Below, piece by piece: positions 27,392 to 36,821 of a stretch of DNA of 64,000 nt. This stretch comes from Desulfobulbaceae bacterium DB1 (GTDB lineage: Bacteria > Desulfobacterota > Desulfobulbia > Desulfobulbales > SURF-16). The notes beneath the pieces are model-generated. The model ran no database searches and had not been told where the DNA came from. It saw only the letters and a program-made list of their open reading frames with translations. Each line of letters opens with the position of its first letter. Position 1 is the first letter of the stretch. A program made the translations under genes and the position numbers. The stretch is taken from positions 1 to 64,000 of the forward strand of contig MQUF01000015.1 of assembly GCA_001914235.1 (NCBI GenBank), given 5' to 3'.

Positions 27392-29176
27392 ATGTCCATA
27401 ATGATGAATCCGGTGCTGCCTGTTGCAGCACCTGAGTTGCCGGTGAAGATTGCGGGAAAAGAGGATAGCGGCGCGAGATCTTTTGCAAAGCATCTTGATC
27501 GACAGATTCAGGAAAAATATAACCGGGGCAAGGATAAGCTCGGGGCGGCGGCATCGAGACGGAATCAGCGTTCCTCGGAGAAAATGAAGGAAAGCGAAGC
27601 CGACGAAAAAACGGAACAGGCCGGTGCCGCGGGAAAGAAAAAAAGAGTGTCCCCGGAGCTTCCCGAGCTTCTCGGCAACGTAATGGATTATCTTACCCAG
27701 GTGGCTGAAACCAAGATTGACGCGCCCGGGGAGTGGAACCTGGAACTTGCCGATGGAGAAATGCTTCGGCAACTGGGCGCGGCGGCCGGCATGGACGAGG
27801 CAGATTTTTCCCGGTTCATGCAGCAGCTGGAAAATTCCGACTCTTCCTTCAGTCTCGTTGATTTTTTGAACGCATTAAACACGCACTTTGCTGAGATGGC
27901 AAAAGGTGATGCCTTTACCGTGCCGGAAACTGAATTTCCCATGCTGGAAGCCATTCTGACCAAAATGGGCATGCCGCGGGATGCCCTTGATGCAATCAGT
28001 GCCAAGGCGGTTACCGGTGATGGAAATATTGATTTGAATCTGCTGCTTCAGGCCCTTGAGGAAACCGGAACCCAAAATAATCTGCTGCCGGTGGAACTGT
28101 CGGACTGGGAGTCCGAACAGATGCAGAATCTTCTCGCCCTGGCCGGAGTTACCCTGGAAGAACAGAATGAGCTTTTGCCGGAGAGATTTCTCAATCAGGT
28201 TCTTGGTCAGGATGAGGCCGGCCGGCCTGTCACCCTGACGTTTGATAGATTGCAGAACATGCTGCGTGATGCACTGGCAAGTCTCCAGAACAGCCGGCCC
28301 AAAGTGGACCTGCCGGTTTTTCTGTCCGATCTGGAGCAGATCATGTCCCAGGCGAAATTTCAGAACCAGAGCGTCGGATGGACCCCGGTTGTCGAGGAAT
28401 CGGTGAACACGGTTTTTCAGAAGTTGCAGGAACTGGTTGATTTCGCCCGGGTCAAGGTGGAGGAAAACAGTTTGGCGGAAGATCAGGCACTTGATGATGA
28501 TATGGCCGACTGGTTCAAGTCCGTTGAGGAAAAATTCGCCGGGCAATCATTGCAGGACGAGACGGCAGATTTTGCCGGGAATCAATCAGGAGGGCAGGTG
28601 CTTGAGGAGATGACAACGGCCACGTCTTCATTGACTGAGCCGCATCAGCCTGTGACGAATTTCATCGTCGGTCGGAGTGCCGCGGACCCGGCCCAGGTGG
28701 TTGAAACCGCGCGCAATGAGAGTTTTGTTCGTACTCCTTCCCGGCAGTTGCAGCACCAGGTCTTTCAGCAGCTCAGCGACGGGGTGATCCGGGGGCTGCG
28801 CAGTCAGGAGCATCAGCTTGTCCTTCGTCTTTATCCGCAGGATCTGGGTGAGGTGAAGGTGAATCTGCTGGTGCGGGATGAGCATGTCTCGGTTTCCTTC
28901 AACATGGAAAACGCGCGGGTGAAGGAAATGCTGGAAAGCACCATGGAAGAGTTCAAGCAGAACCTGGATCAGAAGGGATTCAAGCTCGGTGAATGTTTTG
29001 TTTCCGTGGGGCAGCAGGGTGACGACGGTGCCCAGTGGCAGCGCTTTGAAATGGCGCGGCAGGCGGTGGAGTCGGCCAGGGCAACCCTTGCCGAAGTGCC
29101 GGAAAACGCCCTGTATCTGCAGGCGGATCCACAGCGTCGGGACGGGCGTGAGGGTGGAATCAGTCTCTTTGTTTAG
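27392..29176 (+). CDS. fliK: flagellar hook-length control protein FliK
   Basis: Secreted molecular ruler that sets hook length and switches export specificity. The long, poorly conserved N-terminal part (about 450 residues) is rich in Glu, Gln and Asp. The Flg_hook domain lies near residues 460-560 with LVLRLYPQDLGEVKVNLLV and VSVSFNMENARVKEML. A strong aggagg precedes the ATG and a near-perfect sigma54 promoter lies upstream. At 594 residues it is on the long side, in line with a long hook protein downstream. Confidence 0.87.
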   Translation: MSIMMNPVLPVAAPELPVKIAGKEDSGARSFAKHLDRQIQEKYNRGKDKLGAAASRRNQRSSEKMKESEADEKTEQAGAAGKKKRVSPELPELLGNVMDYLTQVAETKIDAPGEWNLELADGEMLRQLGAAAGMDEADFSRFMQQLENSDSSFSLVDFLNALNTHFAEMAKGDAFTVPETEFPMLEAILTKMGMPRDALDAISAKAVTGDGNIDLNLLLQALEETGTQNNLLPVELSDWESEQMQNLLALAGVTLEEQNELLPERFLNQVLGQDEAGRPVTLTFDRLQNMLRDALASLQNSRPKVDLPVFLSDLEQIMSQAKFQNQSVGWTPVVEESVNTVFQKLQELVDFARVKVEENSLAEDQALDDDMADWFKSVEEKFAGQSLQDETADFAGNQSGGQVLEEMTTATSSLTEPHQPVTNFIVGRSAADPAQVVETARNESFVRTPSRQLQHQVFQQLSDGVIRGLRSQEHQLVLRLYPQDLGEVKVNLLVRDEHVSVSFNMENARVKEMLESTMEEFKQNLDQKGFKLGECFVSVGQQGDDGAQWQRFEMARQAVESARATLAEVPENALYLQADPQRRDGREGGISLFV

Positions 29177-29237
29177 GCGGTCCGGATTGCCCCGGTGAAT
29201 GCAAGATGGAATATAAATTGTTTGTGAGGAGAGTATC

Positions 29238-29906
29238 ATGACTGTACCGAGTGTGACAAACGGTCTTCCCTCGTATGAGGAAGAAAGCCTCTTCAAGCCG
29301 GTGGGAAAGAAAGAGCTGGATCAGTATGATTTCATGAACCTCTTTATCACCCAGCTGCAGCACCAGGATCCGATGAAACCGATGGACAGCTATGAGATGG
29401 CCTCCCAGCTTGCCCAGTTCAGCAATATGGAAGCCACCCTGAAGATGGCGGACAATATGGAGAAGCTGCTTGAATACCAGACGTCGCAGAATAATCTGCA
29501 GCTTCTTACCCTGCTTGACACCGAGGTGAAAGTGGCGGGCGATAGCCTGGCGGTTAATGACGGGACTCCGGGCGGCGGTGAATTCATCCTCGCGGAAAAT
29601 GTCGATACCTGTGTGGTGGAGATTTACGACGCCGGCGGGCGACTGCAGAAATTGATCGACGTCGGTCCGTCGGAAGCGGGAAAATATGCCCTGGAATGGG
29701 ACGGCACCGATATGCAGGGCGCAACGGTTGCCGACGGCGCCTATACGTACAAGGTAAAAGGATATAATGCCCTTGGCGAGCAGTCGGAAGTGGATTACCG
29801 GGTCAGCGGCACGGTAACCGGCATCACCTATGAGGACGGGGTCGCCATGTTGACCCTGGACAACCATGTGGCTGCCGCGGTCGGTGCCGTGGTCGGGGTT
29901 CTGTAA
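29238..29906 (+). CDS. flgD: flagellar hook-capping protein FlgD
   Basis: Scaffold that caps the growing hook and guides FlgE assembly. The 222 residues have the N-terminal signature QYDFMNLFITQLQHQDPMKP and SYEMASQLAQFSNMEA. The C-terminal FlgD Ig-like and Tudor-like parts include YDAGGRLQKLIDVG and AGKYALEWDGTDMQG. Ribosome binding site gaggag. Part of the fliK-flgD-flgE unit. Confidence 0.95.
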   Translation: MTVPSVTNGLPSYEEESLFKPVGKKELDQYDFMNLFITQLQHQDPMKPMDSYEMASQLAQFSNMEATLKMADNMEKLLEYQTSQNNLQLLTLLDTEVKVAGDSLAVNDGTPGGGEFILAENVDTCVVEIYDAGGRLQKLIDVGPSEAGKYALEWDGTDMQGATVADGAYTYKVKGYNALGEQSEVDYRVSGTVTGITYEDGVAMLTLDNHVAAAVGAVVGVL

Positions 29907-29960
29907 GCAGAATTTGTGTTCATAACATCCGGCCGGGCCGGTTTATAAGGAGGAATTATA

Positions 29961-32375
29961 ATGGCGATTGCAAGTTCACTTTATTCAAGTATCAGCGGTA
30001 TCAACACCATGGGGAACGCCATGTCCGTTCTCGGCGACAACGTGGCCAACGTCAACACCCTGGCCTTCAAATCCAGCCGCACCGTTTTCCAGGATGTGTT
30101 GTCCCAGTCGGTATCCACCGCATCGGGCGCCGATCAGGTGGGCCGCGGTGTAACGTTGAGCACGGTTGACGGCCTTTTTGCCCAGGGGTCTTTCCAGAGC
30201 TCTTCCATCGCCACGGACATGGCCATCGGCGGTCAGGGATTTTTCATGCTCCGCGCCGCGGCAAACGCCGAGGCGGACATGTATACCAGGGCCGGTGAGT
30301 TCCGTTTTGACCAGGAGGGTTTTCTCGTCAGTCCCATGGGTTATTTTGTCCAGGGCTGGGGTATTGACACTGCCACCGGCGAACGGGCGGGCACCATCGG
30401 CGACATGCGGATTGACAAAACCACGCCTCCGGTCGAGACCGAGATGGTCGAGGTTATTGCCAATCTCGATTCCCGCGAGGACAATGAGATCAACGAGGTG
30501 CGACTTTTTGACGCCTGGAACGGCACCAATGCCGCCGCGGTCAATCCAACCGCGCCCATTGACTCCAATAACTATGAATACACCAGCGCCATCAAGATTT
30601 ACGATGCCAAGGGCGCCAGTCACGACATCTCCATTTATTACGACCGAACCACCAATGACAATGAATGGGAATATTTGATCACCTGCGATCCTTCCGAGGA
30701 TCTCCGCTATCTCGACGAACGCGAGCAGACCATATACGCCCCGAATGAACGCTATAATTATGAAGAGCATAAGGGTGCGGGCGCGCTTATGTACGGCACC
30801 ATCCAGTTTGACACATCGGGCAACATCCGGGAGATCTCAGCCTACCGCATACCGCCGGACGGCAAGGTGGACCCGGCCCTGGATGACAACAGGATCGTTT
30901 TGTCCAACACGGACAGTTACTACAGTTTCGAGGCCAACTTTACCGGCGCCACCACCAATCAGAGCGTGGAGATCAACCTCGGCGCCCAGTACAGCGGTTT
31001 GACCTCAACCACCCGGCAGACCCTGGTCAGTGAGCTGGGGGCGGTGAACAGCAATCTCACCGGCGCGGGGTACATCACCAGTCAGACTTACTGGCGTGAC
31101 GTCTATGATGTCAACGGCCTGCAACTGCAGGGGGACGGCGGCGCCGGCACCAGCGACACCATCTTTATTGAAGGCTATACCAATGATGGGACCTTGACCA
31201 ACATGACCTATAATGTCAATACCGACGAAAAGGTGCAGGTTTTTCTTGATGCGGTAAGCGCCGCCTTCAACTGTTCCGCGTCCATTGACGCCTACGGCCG
31301 CCTCAAGTTGACCGATCTCACCGGCGGCAACAGCGGCTTGAATATCACCAATGTTGACGTGGACGGCTCCATCGCCGGCCCGGCCACCGAAGATGATGCC
31401 AATCCCTTCGGTGAAAGCACGGTAAACGGCGATACGGTCATCAATATCACCACTTCGAAACAGAAAATTTATTCCCCGGGTCAGGGCCTGAGCGCCGGCG
31501 GCACGGTACCGGTCGTCACCGCCAATACCCCCTGGACCCAGGTTTATGACAGCGACGGCGACGTCATCGCCAATGGGACTGTTTTCACCTTTAACGGCTT
31601 TGCCAGCGAGGGCACGCCGGTGGTGAACGCAACCTACACCGTTGACTCAGTCATCACCGCCACCAATACCGGCACGGTACAGGAGCTGCTTGATTGGCTG
31701 GAGACGACTTTCAACGCGGATGCGGAGATTGATTTCGCCGGCCGCATCGTGCTGACCGACCGGATGGCCGACGAGGCGGAAACCGGCGGTTACACGAGCC
31801 AGCTTGCCATCAGCGATATGGCGACTTCCGGCGCCTCCGACCCGTGGGGGGCCGACGGTGCCACCGACTTCCTCACCCTTGCGGCAGACACCAGCGGCGA
31901 GGACGGCAGCATGCAGGGTGGGGTCGTCAGCGCCGAATTTTCCCCGGAGGCGCTGGCCACCACCCAGTACGCCAACAGTTCCACCACCATCTTTCAGGAT
32001 CAGAACGGTTATGCCTCCGGCTTTCTGCAGGCTGTCTCGGTTGACACGGAAGGGGTCATCACCGGCCATTATTCAAACGGTCAGGTGCTCAAAAAGGCCC
32101 AGGTGGCGCTGGCCAACTTTGCCAGCCTGGAAGGCCTTTTCAAGAAAGGCGGCAATATTTTCACGGAAACCACCGAATCCGGCGCGCCGGTCACCGGCAC
32201 CCCCGGCACCAACGGTCTCGGCACCATTGCCCCCAATGCCCTGGAGATGTCAAACGTCGATATCGGCACCGAGTTTGTCAACCTGATCACGGTGCAAAGG
32301 GGATTTCAGGCCAATACCAAGATCGTTACCACCACGGACGAGATGATCTCCGATGTTATCAATATGAAGAGATAG
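29961..32375 (+). CDS. flgE: flagellar hook protein FlgE, extended form
   Basis: Hook subunit of 804 residues, about twice the length of enterobacterial FlgE. The N-terminal rod motif (SLYSSISGINTMGNAMSVLG) and the C-terminal VNLITVQRGFQANTKIVTTT are normal. The middle contains two related segments of about 105 residues, near 378-484 and 525-630. Each begins W-x-x-V-Y-D and continues through a TYxVxx strand and an I-D-x-x-G-R-[LI]-x-L-T-D block. They look like a duplicated surface domain. The codon use is Gly/Ala/Thr rich and higher in GC than neighbours. An aaggagg site precedes the ATG. Confidence 0.93.
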   Translation: MAIASSLYSSISGINTMGNAMSVLGDNVANVNTLAFKSSRTVFQDVLSQSVSTASGADQVGRGVTLSTVDGLFAQGSFQSSSIATDMAIGGQGFFMLRAAANAEADMYTRAGEFRFDQEGFLVSPMGYFVQGWGIDTATGERAGTIGDMRIDKTTPPVETEMVEVIANLDSREDNEINEVRLFDAWNGTNAAAVNPTAPIDSNNYEYTSAIKIYDAKGASHDISIYYDRTTNDNEWEYLITCDPSEDLRYLDEREQTIYAPNERYNYEEHKGAGALMYGTIQFDTSGNIREISAYRIPPDGKVDPALDDNRIVLSNTDSYYSFEANFTGATTNQSVEINLGAQYSGLTSTTRQTLVSELGAVNSNLTGAGYITSQTYWRDVYDVNGLQLQGDGGAGTSDTIFIEGYTNDGTLTNMTYNVNTDEKVQVFLDAVSAAFNCSASIDAYGRLKLTDLTGGNSGLNITNVDVDGSIAGPATEDDANPFGESTVNGDTVINITTSKQKIYSPGQGLSAGGTVPVVTANTPWTQVYDSDGDVIANGTVFTFNGFASEGTPVVNATYTVDSVITATNTGTVQELLDWLETTFNADAEIDFAGRIVLTDRMADEAETGGYTSQLAISDMATSGASDPWGADGATDFLTLAADTSGEDGSMQGGVVSAEFSPEALATTQYANSSTTIFQDQNGYASGFLQAVSVDTEGVITGHYSNGQVLKKAQVALANFASLEGLFKKGGNIFTETTESGAPVTGTPGTNGLGTIAPNALEMSNVDIGTEFVNLITVQRGFQANTKIVTTTDEMISDVINMKR

Positions 32376-32380
32376 TGAAT

Positions 32381-32470
32381 GATTGGGGATTGGGGATTTT
32401 AGATAGCGGATTGAAACAGCGGGCAGCCCTGTTCGTTTAATCCGCAATCGGCAATCCCAAATCCGCAATC
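32381..32470. repeat. large imperfect inverted repeat between flgE and cooC
   Basis: About 90 bases folding into two arms of about 44 bases. The left arm starts gattggggattggggat, and the right arm ends with its imperfect complement (atcccaaatccgcaatc). The centre is a tight hairpin, aacag-c-gggc-a-gccc-tgtt. It lies exactly between two convergent genes and touches the cooC stop codon. It could be a bidirectional terminator, a palindromic repeat family or a small transposon derivative. Confidence 0.75.
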
Positions 32471-33227
32471 AGAAGATTTTGTCAAAGGCGGCAAAGGCGG
32501 CCTGTATCACCGGGACGTCTTCGCCAAGGGTGAGATAGGAGCCGCCGGTGATCTCCCGTTTGATGAGATCGTCGCTTGAAGGGAAAATGCCGCCGAGCGG
32601 CAGGTCGCATTCGCTCACCGCCTGCCGTATTTTGGCATCAAGCTCGGCGGTCATCGGCTGCGGCGCCCGGTTGACGATAAGATATTTGCTTTTCACCTCA
32701 AGCCCGAGGGGGCCGGTGATCTCGGCAATGCGCCGGGCGGTGAGGATGCCCCGGGCGGACGGGTCGGAGATGATGAGCAGATAGTCGATGACCCGCAGAT
32801 TAAGCCTGCTCAGATGTTCCATGCCCGCTTCGTTGTCCACCAGGATATAGCGGTAATTGGCGGCCAGATGATCCATGGTCATGGCCAGGTACTGGTTGGC
32901 GGAGCAGTAGCAGCCCGGCCCGTCCGGCTGCCCCATGACCAGCAGATCAAAGCCGTTTTCTTCGACAATAGCCTGCTGGATTTTCATTTCCATGAACTGA
33001 TCGCGGGTCATGCCCGGCGGCAGGTCGCCTTTCAGGTCTTTCCGTATGCGGCCGATGGTCGTGCCGACTTTGAGTTCCAGCAGTTCATTCAAGTTGGCGT
33101 TGGCGTCGGCGTCCACCGCCAGAATCGGCGTCAGTCCTCTGGCCAGCAGATATTTGATCAGCAGGGCCGAGGTGGTGGTCTTGCCGGTACCACCTTTTCC
33201 CGCCATGGCGATTACTTTCGGGGTCAT
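32469..33227 (-). CDS. cooC: CooC-type nickel-insertion ATPase
   Basis: MinD/CooC-family P-loop ATPase of 252 residues. The deviant Walker A KGGTGKTTT is at the start, followed by VDADANANLNELL. The metal-binding CxC motif of CooC appears as GPGCYCSANQ. The family helps put nickel into carbon monoxide dehydrogenase (or acetyl-CoA synthase) under ATP hydrolysis. ATG 33227 is chosen over 33254 because agggag precedes it. No CODH gene is in the window, so the substrate enzyme must be elsewhere. It is isolated on the minus strand between flagellar genes and ileS. Confidence 0.83.
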   Translation of the reverse strand: MTPKVIAMAGKGGTGKTTTSALLIKYLLARGLTPILAVDADANANLNELLELKVGTTIGRIRKDLKGDLPPGMTRDQFMEMKIQQAIVEENGFDLLVMGQPDGPGCYCSANQYLAMTMDHLAANYRYILVDNEAGMEHLSRLNLRVIDYLLIISDPSARGILTARRIAEITGPLGLEVKSKYLIVNRAPQPMTAELDAKIRQAVSECDLPLGGIFPSSDDLIKREITGGSYLTLGEDVPVIQAAFAAFDKIF

Positions 33228-33355
33228 GGGTCTTTTCTCCCTTTCTCTTTTCATGGTTTGTTTCCGCTTCCCTTTTCACCGTAAACTGGAAAGCGGAAAC
33301 CGTCAACATGAGCAAAATAAAAAATCATTCTCCTTCTTTTTGTGTCATTAAACCC

Positions 33356-33383
33356 TTGCAAGTTGGGGCTGAATTGGTATTCT
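33356..33383 (+). promoter_or_regulatory. possible sigma70 promoter for ileS
   Basis: TTGCAA (33356-33361) and TATTCT (33378-33383) are 16 bases apart, about 58 bases before the ileS ATG. No T-box leader is evident. The site lies between divergent cooC and ileS. Confidence 0.45.
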
Positions 33384-33440
33384 GTCTGGTTTGATGCTGC
33401 AGGCTGAACAGGAATACACAATAAAGATGGAGAGCGAACC

Positions 33441-36233
33441 ATGGACTACCGGGCCACCCTGAATCTGCCCACGACGAATTTTAAAATGAAGGCCAACCTT
33501 GCACAAAAGGAGCCTGAATTACTGAAAGTCTGGGAAAAGGACGAGCTTTACAAGCAGGTGCAGAGGGCCACCGAGGGCAGGCCGGTCTATCTGCTGCATG
33601 ACGGCCCGCCCTATGCCAACGGTTTTATCCATCTCGGCACCGCCTTCAACAAGGTTCTGAAGGACATTGTTCTCAAATCCAAACGGATGGCCGGTTATCA
33701 CTGTCCGTATATTCCCGGCTGGGACTGCCATGGGCTGCCCATTGAGCTCAATGTGGACAAGGAGCTGGGGACCAAGAAGAAAGATATCCCCGTCCTTGCC
33801 TTCCGGGGCGCCTGCCGGAAATACGCCCAGAAATGGATCGACAAGCAGAAGGCCGATTTCAGACGGCTCGGTGTGCTGGGCGACTGGGATAATCCCTATC
33901 TTACCATTGATTTCAAATATGAGGCGTCCATTGCCAGGGAGTTCAATCGTTTTCTTGCCAACGGTTCGGTTACCCGCAGCAAGAAACCGGTTTACTGGTG
34001 TTCTTCCTGCGTCACCGCCCTGGCCGAGGCCGAGGTGGAATATGAGGATCATTCCTCGCCGTCGATTTATGTCAAGTTCCCCCTTGATGAAGACCTGGGA
34101 GATGTGATACCCGAGCTTGCCGGGAAAAAGGTTTTTGCCGTCATCTGGACCACCACTCCCTGGACGCTGCCCGCCAATCTGGCCATCGCCTTTCATCCGC
34201 AGTTCACCTATGCCGCGGTCAAGGTGGGCGACGAGGTGCTGCTCATGGCGGAGGGGCTGGTGGAGCAGGCCTGCGGGAAATGCGGCATCACCGACTATGC
34301 GATCGTCACCACCTTTTCCGCATCCCTGCTGGAGGGCAGGAAATGTAAGCATCCCTTCCTGGAAAGGGAATCGATTATGGTGCTGGCTGATTACGTCACC
34401 CTGGAAACCGGTACCGGTTGCGTTCATACCGCACCGGGACACGGCCGGGAGGATTATCTCACCGGTATCCGTTATGGTCTGCCGGTGCTTTCTCCGGTGG
34501 ATAATTTCGGCAGATTTACCGATGAGGCGGGCCCCTATGCCGGCATGAACATCATGGAGGCGAATCCACGGATCTGCGCCGACCTGCTGGAAAGCGGGTT
34601 TCTTCTTGGAAAGGGTGAGCTTTCCCACAGTTATCCCCACTGCTGGCGGTGCAAGAAGCCGGTTATTTTTCGCGCCACCGAGCAGTGGTTCATCGGCATG
34701 GAAAATAATGATCTGCGCAGCAAGGCACTGGCGGCCATCAGAAAAGTGAAGTGGACCCCTTCCTGGGGCATGGAGCGGATTTACGGCATGGTCGAGGGGC
34801 GGCCGGACTGGTGCCTTTCCCGCCAGCGCACCTGGGGCGTGCCCATCACGGCGATCATGTGCGCGCAGTGCGGCGAGATCATGAATGATGATGAGGTGAA
34901 CAGTCGGATAGATGCACTTTTTCTCAAGGAAGGGGCGGATGCATGGTTTTCCCATGAGCTGGCGGATTTCATCGGCAGTGATCGCAAGTGCCCGCAATGC
35001 GGCGGCAGCGAATTTGCCAAGGAAACCGACATTCTTGATGTCTGGTTCGATTCCGGCGTGAGTTATGCGGCGGTGCTCGAGCAACGCGGACTGCCGGTTC
35101 CCGCCGACCTCTATCTTGAAGGCAGCGATCAGCACCGCGGTTGGTTTCAGAGTTCGCTCCTCGCCTCGGTCGGCACTCGGGGGGGGGCGCCTTACAAGGG
35201 GGTGTTGACCCACGGTTTCGTGGTGGACGGCCAGGGCCGGAAGATGTCGAAAAGTATCGGCAACGTCATTGCGCCGGGGGAGATCATCAAGGAGTATGGG
35301 GCAGATATCCTGCGTCTCTGGGTGTCTTCGGAGGATTACCGGGATGATATCAAGATTTCCAATGAGATTCTCCGCCGTCTTGCCGAGGCCTATCGGAAAA
35401 TTCGCAACACGATTCGCTACATGCTGGGCAATGTCGGCGACTTCGACCCGCGGCGCGACGCGGTCGCCTTGTCCGCCATGCCGGAAATCGACCGCTGGGC
35501 CCTGTCCCGTTTTGAGCTGGTGAAGCGCCGGGTGATGATGGGCTACGAAAATTTTGAGTTTCATACGGTTTTTCATACCCTGTATCAGTTCTGCACCGTT
35601 ACCTTGAGTGCCTTTTACCTCGATATCCTGAAAGACCGGCTCTATACCGAACATGTTTCCTCGGTGGAGCGGCGTTCGGCCCAGACCGTGATTTACGAAA
35701 TGCTGGACGGCCTGGTGCGGCTGATGAGTCCGGTGCTTTCCTTTACCGCGGCCGAGGTATGGGAGTATCTGCCGGAGACTGTCCAGCGGGAAAAAAATGT
35801 GTTTCTCGCCGATTTTCCCCGGCTGAATGATGAAAATTACGATGACGGCCTGAATCGGGTTTGGGACAGGCTGCAGGACGTGCGGGCCGAGATCACCAAG
35901 GTGCTTGAGCTTGCCAGGCGTGACAAGGTGATAGGCCACTCCCTGGAAGCGGAGGTGTGGGTCGGCGTGTCCGGCGAACTCGCGGAATTCCTGGCGGATA
36001 AGTGGTCGACCCTGGAGATGATCTGCATCGTTTCCCGGATGCACCGGACGGATGACGTACCGGAGGGTGCCGTTGTCAGTGAGGAGCTGCCCGGGATGGC
36101 CGTGCTGGTCAAATCCGCTGCGTCGGAAAAATGTGAACGCTGCTGGATGCGCAGCGAGACGGTGGGCAAAAACAGCGATCATCCGACCATCTGCGGTCGC
36201 TGCGCCGCAGTGGTCAGCCGCATTGACGGGTAG
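33441..36233 (+). CDS. ileS: isoleucyl-tRNA synthetase
   Basis: Class I aminoacyl-tRNA synthetase charging tRNA-Ile, with an editing domain against valine. The 930 residues start DYRATLNLPTTNFKMKANLA. They have the HIGH motif as HLGT (YANGFIHLGTAFN), the editing-domain blocks TTPWTLPANLAIAFHP and GTGCVHTAPGHG, KMSKS near residue 600, and a zinc knuckle at the end (CERCWMRSE ... CGRC). This is the standard bacterial type. Followed directly by lspA, a common pairing. Confidence 0.97.
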   Translation: MDYRATLNLPTTNFKMKANLAQKEPELLKVWEKDELYKQVQRATEGRPVYLLHDGPPYANGFIHLGTAFNKVLKDIVLKSKRMAGYHCPYIPGWDCHGLPIELNVDKELGTKKKDIPVLAFRGACRKYAQKWIDKQKADFRRLGVLGDWDNPYLTIDFKYEASIAREFNRFLANGSVTRSKKPVYWCSSCVTALAEAEVEYEDHSSPSIYVKFPLDEDLGDVIPELAGKKVFAVIWTTTPWTLPANLAIAFHPQFTYAAVKVGDEVLLMAEGLVEQACGKCGITDYAIVTTFSASLLEGRKCKHPFLERESIMVLADYVTLETGTGCVHTAPGHGREDYLTGIRYGLPVLSPVDNFGRFTDEAGPYAGMNIMEANPRICADLLESGFLLGKGELSHSYPHCWRCKKPVIFRATEQWFIGMENNDLRSKALAAIRKVKWTPSWGMERIYGMVEGRPDWCLSRQRTWGVPITAIMCAQCGEIMNDDEVNSRIDALFLKEGADAWFSHELADFIGSDRKCPQCGGSEFAKETDILDVWFDSGVSYAAVLEQRGLPVPADLYLEGSDQHRGWFQSSLLASVGTRGGAPYKGVLTHGFVVDGQGRKMSKSIGNVIAPGEIIKEYGADILRLWVSSEDYRDDIKISNEILRRLAEAYRKIRNTIRYMLGNVGDFDPRRDAVALSAMPEIDRWALSRFELVKRRVMMGYENFEFHTVFHTLYQFCTVTLSAFYLDILKDRLYTEHVSSVERRSAQTVIYEMLDGLVRLMSPVLSFTAAEVWEYLPETVQREKNVFLADFPRLNDENYDDGLNRVWDRLQDVRAEITKVLELARRDKVIGHSLEAEVWVGVSGELAEFLADKWSTLEMICIVSRMHRTDDVPEGAVVSEELPGMAVLVKSAASEKCERCWMRSETVGKNSDHPTICGRCAAVVSRIDG

Positions 36234-36239
36234 GTGGTG

Positions 36240-36740
36240 ATGCAAAGCAGAAAGCCGCTTTCTTTTTTTTGGCTCATTGTTCTGGCTCTGCTGGTTGTTG
36301 TCGCGGACCAGTATACCAAGTGGCTTGTCATGTCCCGTTTCAGCCTGTATGAGACGATAAGCGTTCTGCCCGGTTTTTTTAACCTGACCTATCTGCATAA
36401 TACCGGGGCTGCCTTTGGTCTGCTCGCCAATGCCGATCCGGCCTGGCGGGTTTATTTTTTTGTCGGTATCGCCTGCGGCGCCCTGGTTTTCGTCCTGTAC
36501 GCCTTTCAGCAGTACCGGCGCAGGGGCTTGCTGTATCTCTTTGTTTTCTCGTTTATCGGCGGCGGGGCGGCAGGTAATCTCATTGACCGGGTCCGTTTCG
36601 GCTCGGTGGTGGATTTTCTCGATTTTTATGTCGGCGCCTATCATTGGCCGGCCTTTAATGTGGCGGATTCCGCTATTGTCGTCGGGGTTGGCCTTTTTTT
36701 GCTGGCCGGTTTTTTTGACAGGGACGGAGAAAGGGATTGA
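36240..36740 (+). CDS. lspA: lipoprotein signal peptidase LspA
   Basis: Inner-membrane aspartic protease that removes the signal peptide from diacylated prolipoproteins. The 166 residues have four predicted membrane helices and the two catalytic Asp motifs, GNLIDRVRFG and FNVADSAIVVG; the early block DQYTKWLV is also conserved. ATG 36240 is preferred over GTG 36234 because aggtgg lies just before it. It follows ileS with six bases or less and will share its transcript. Several lipoproteins in this window are likely substrates. Confidence 0.95.
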   Translation: MQSRKPLSFFWLIVLALLVVVADQYTKWLVMSRFSLYETISVLPGFFNLTYLHNTGAAFGLLANADPAWRVYFFVGIACGALVFVLYAFQQYRRRGLLYLFVFSFIGGGAAGNLIDRVRFGSVVDFLDFYVGAYHWPAFNVADSAIVVGVGLFLLAGFFDRDGERD

Positions 36741-36821
36741 GAAAATATTTCAGGTTTCGCTTTTTTTATCTGCAACCCGCACGTGAAACAATGAATTAAT
36801 AAGTCAGGAAGGATTGGAACA

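Noticed and set aside
33519-36644. Minus-strand frame of 1041 residues opposite ileS
   Set aside because: It mirrors the codons of ileS, has no family motif or ribosome binding site, and looks like the usual shadow of a GC-rich gene.
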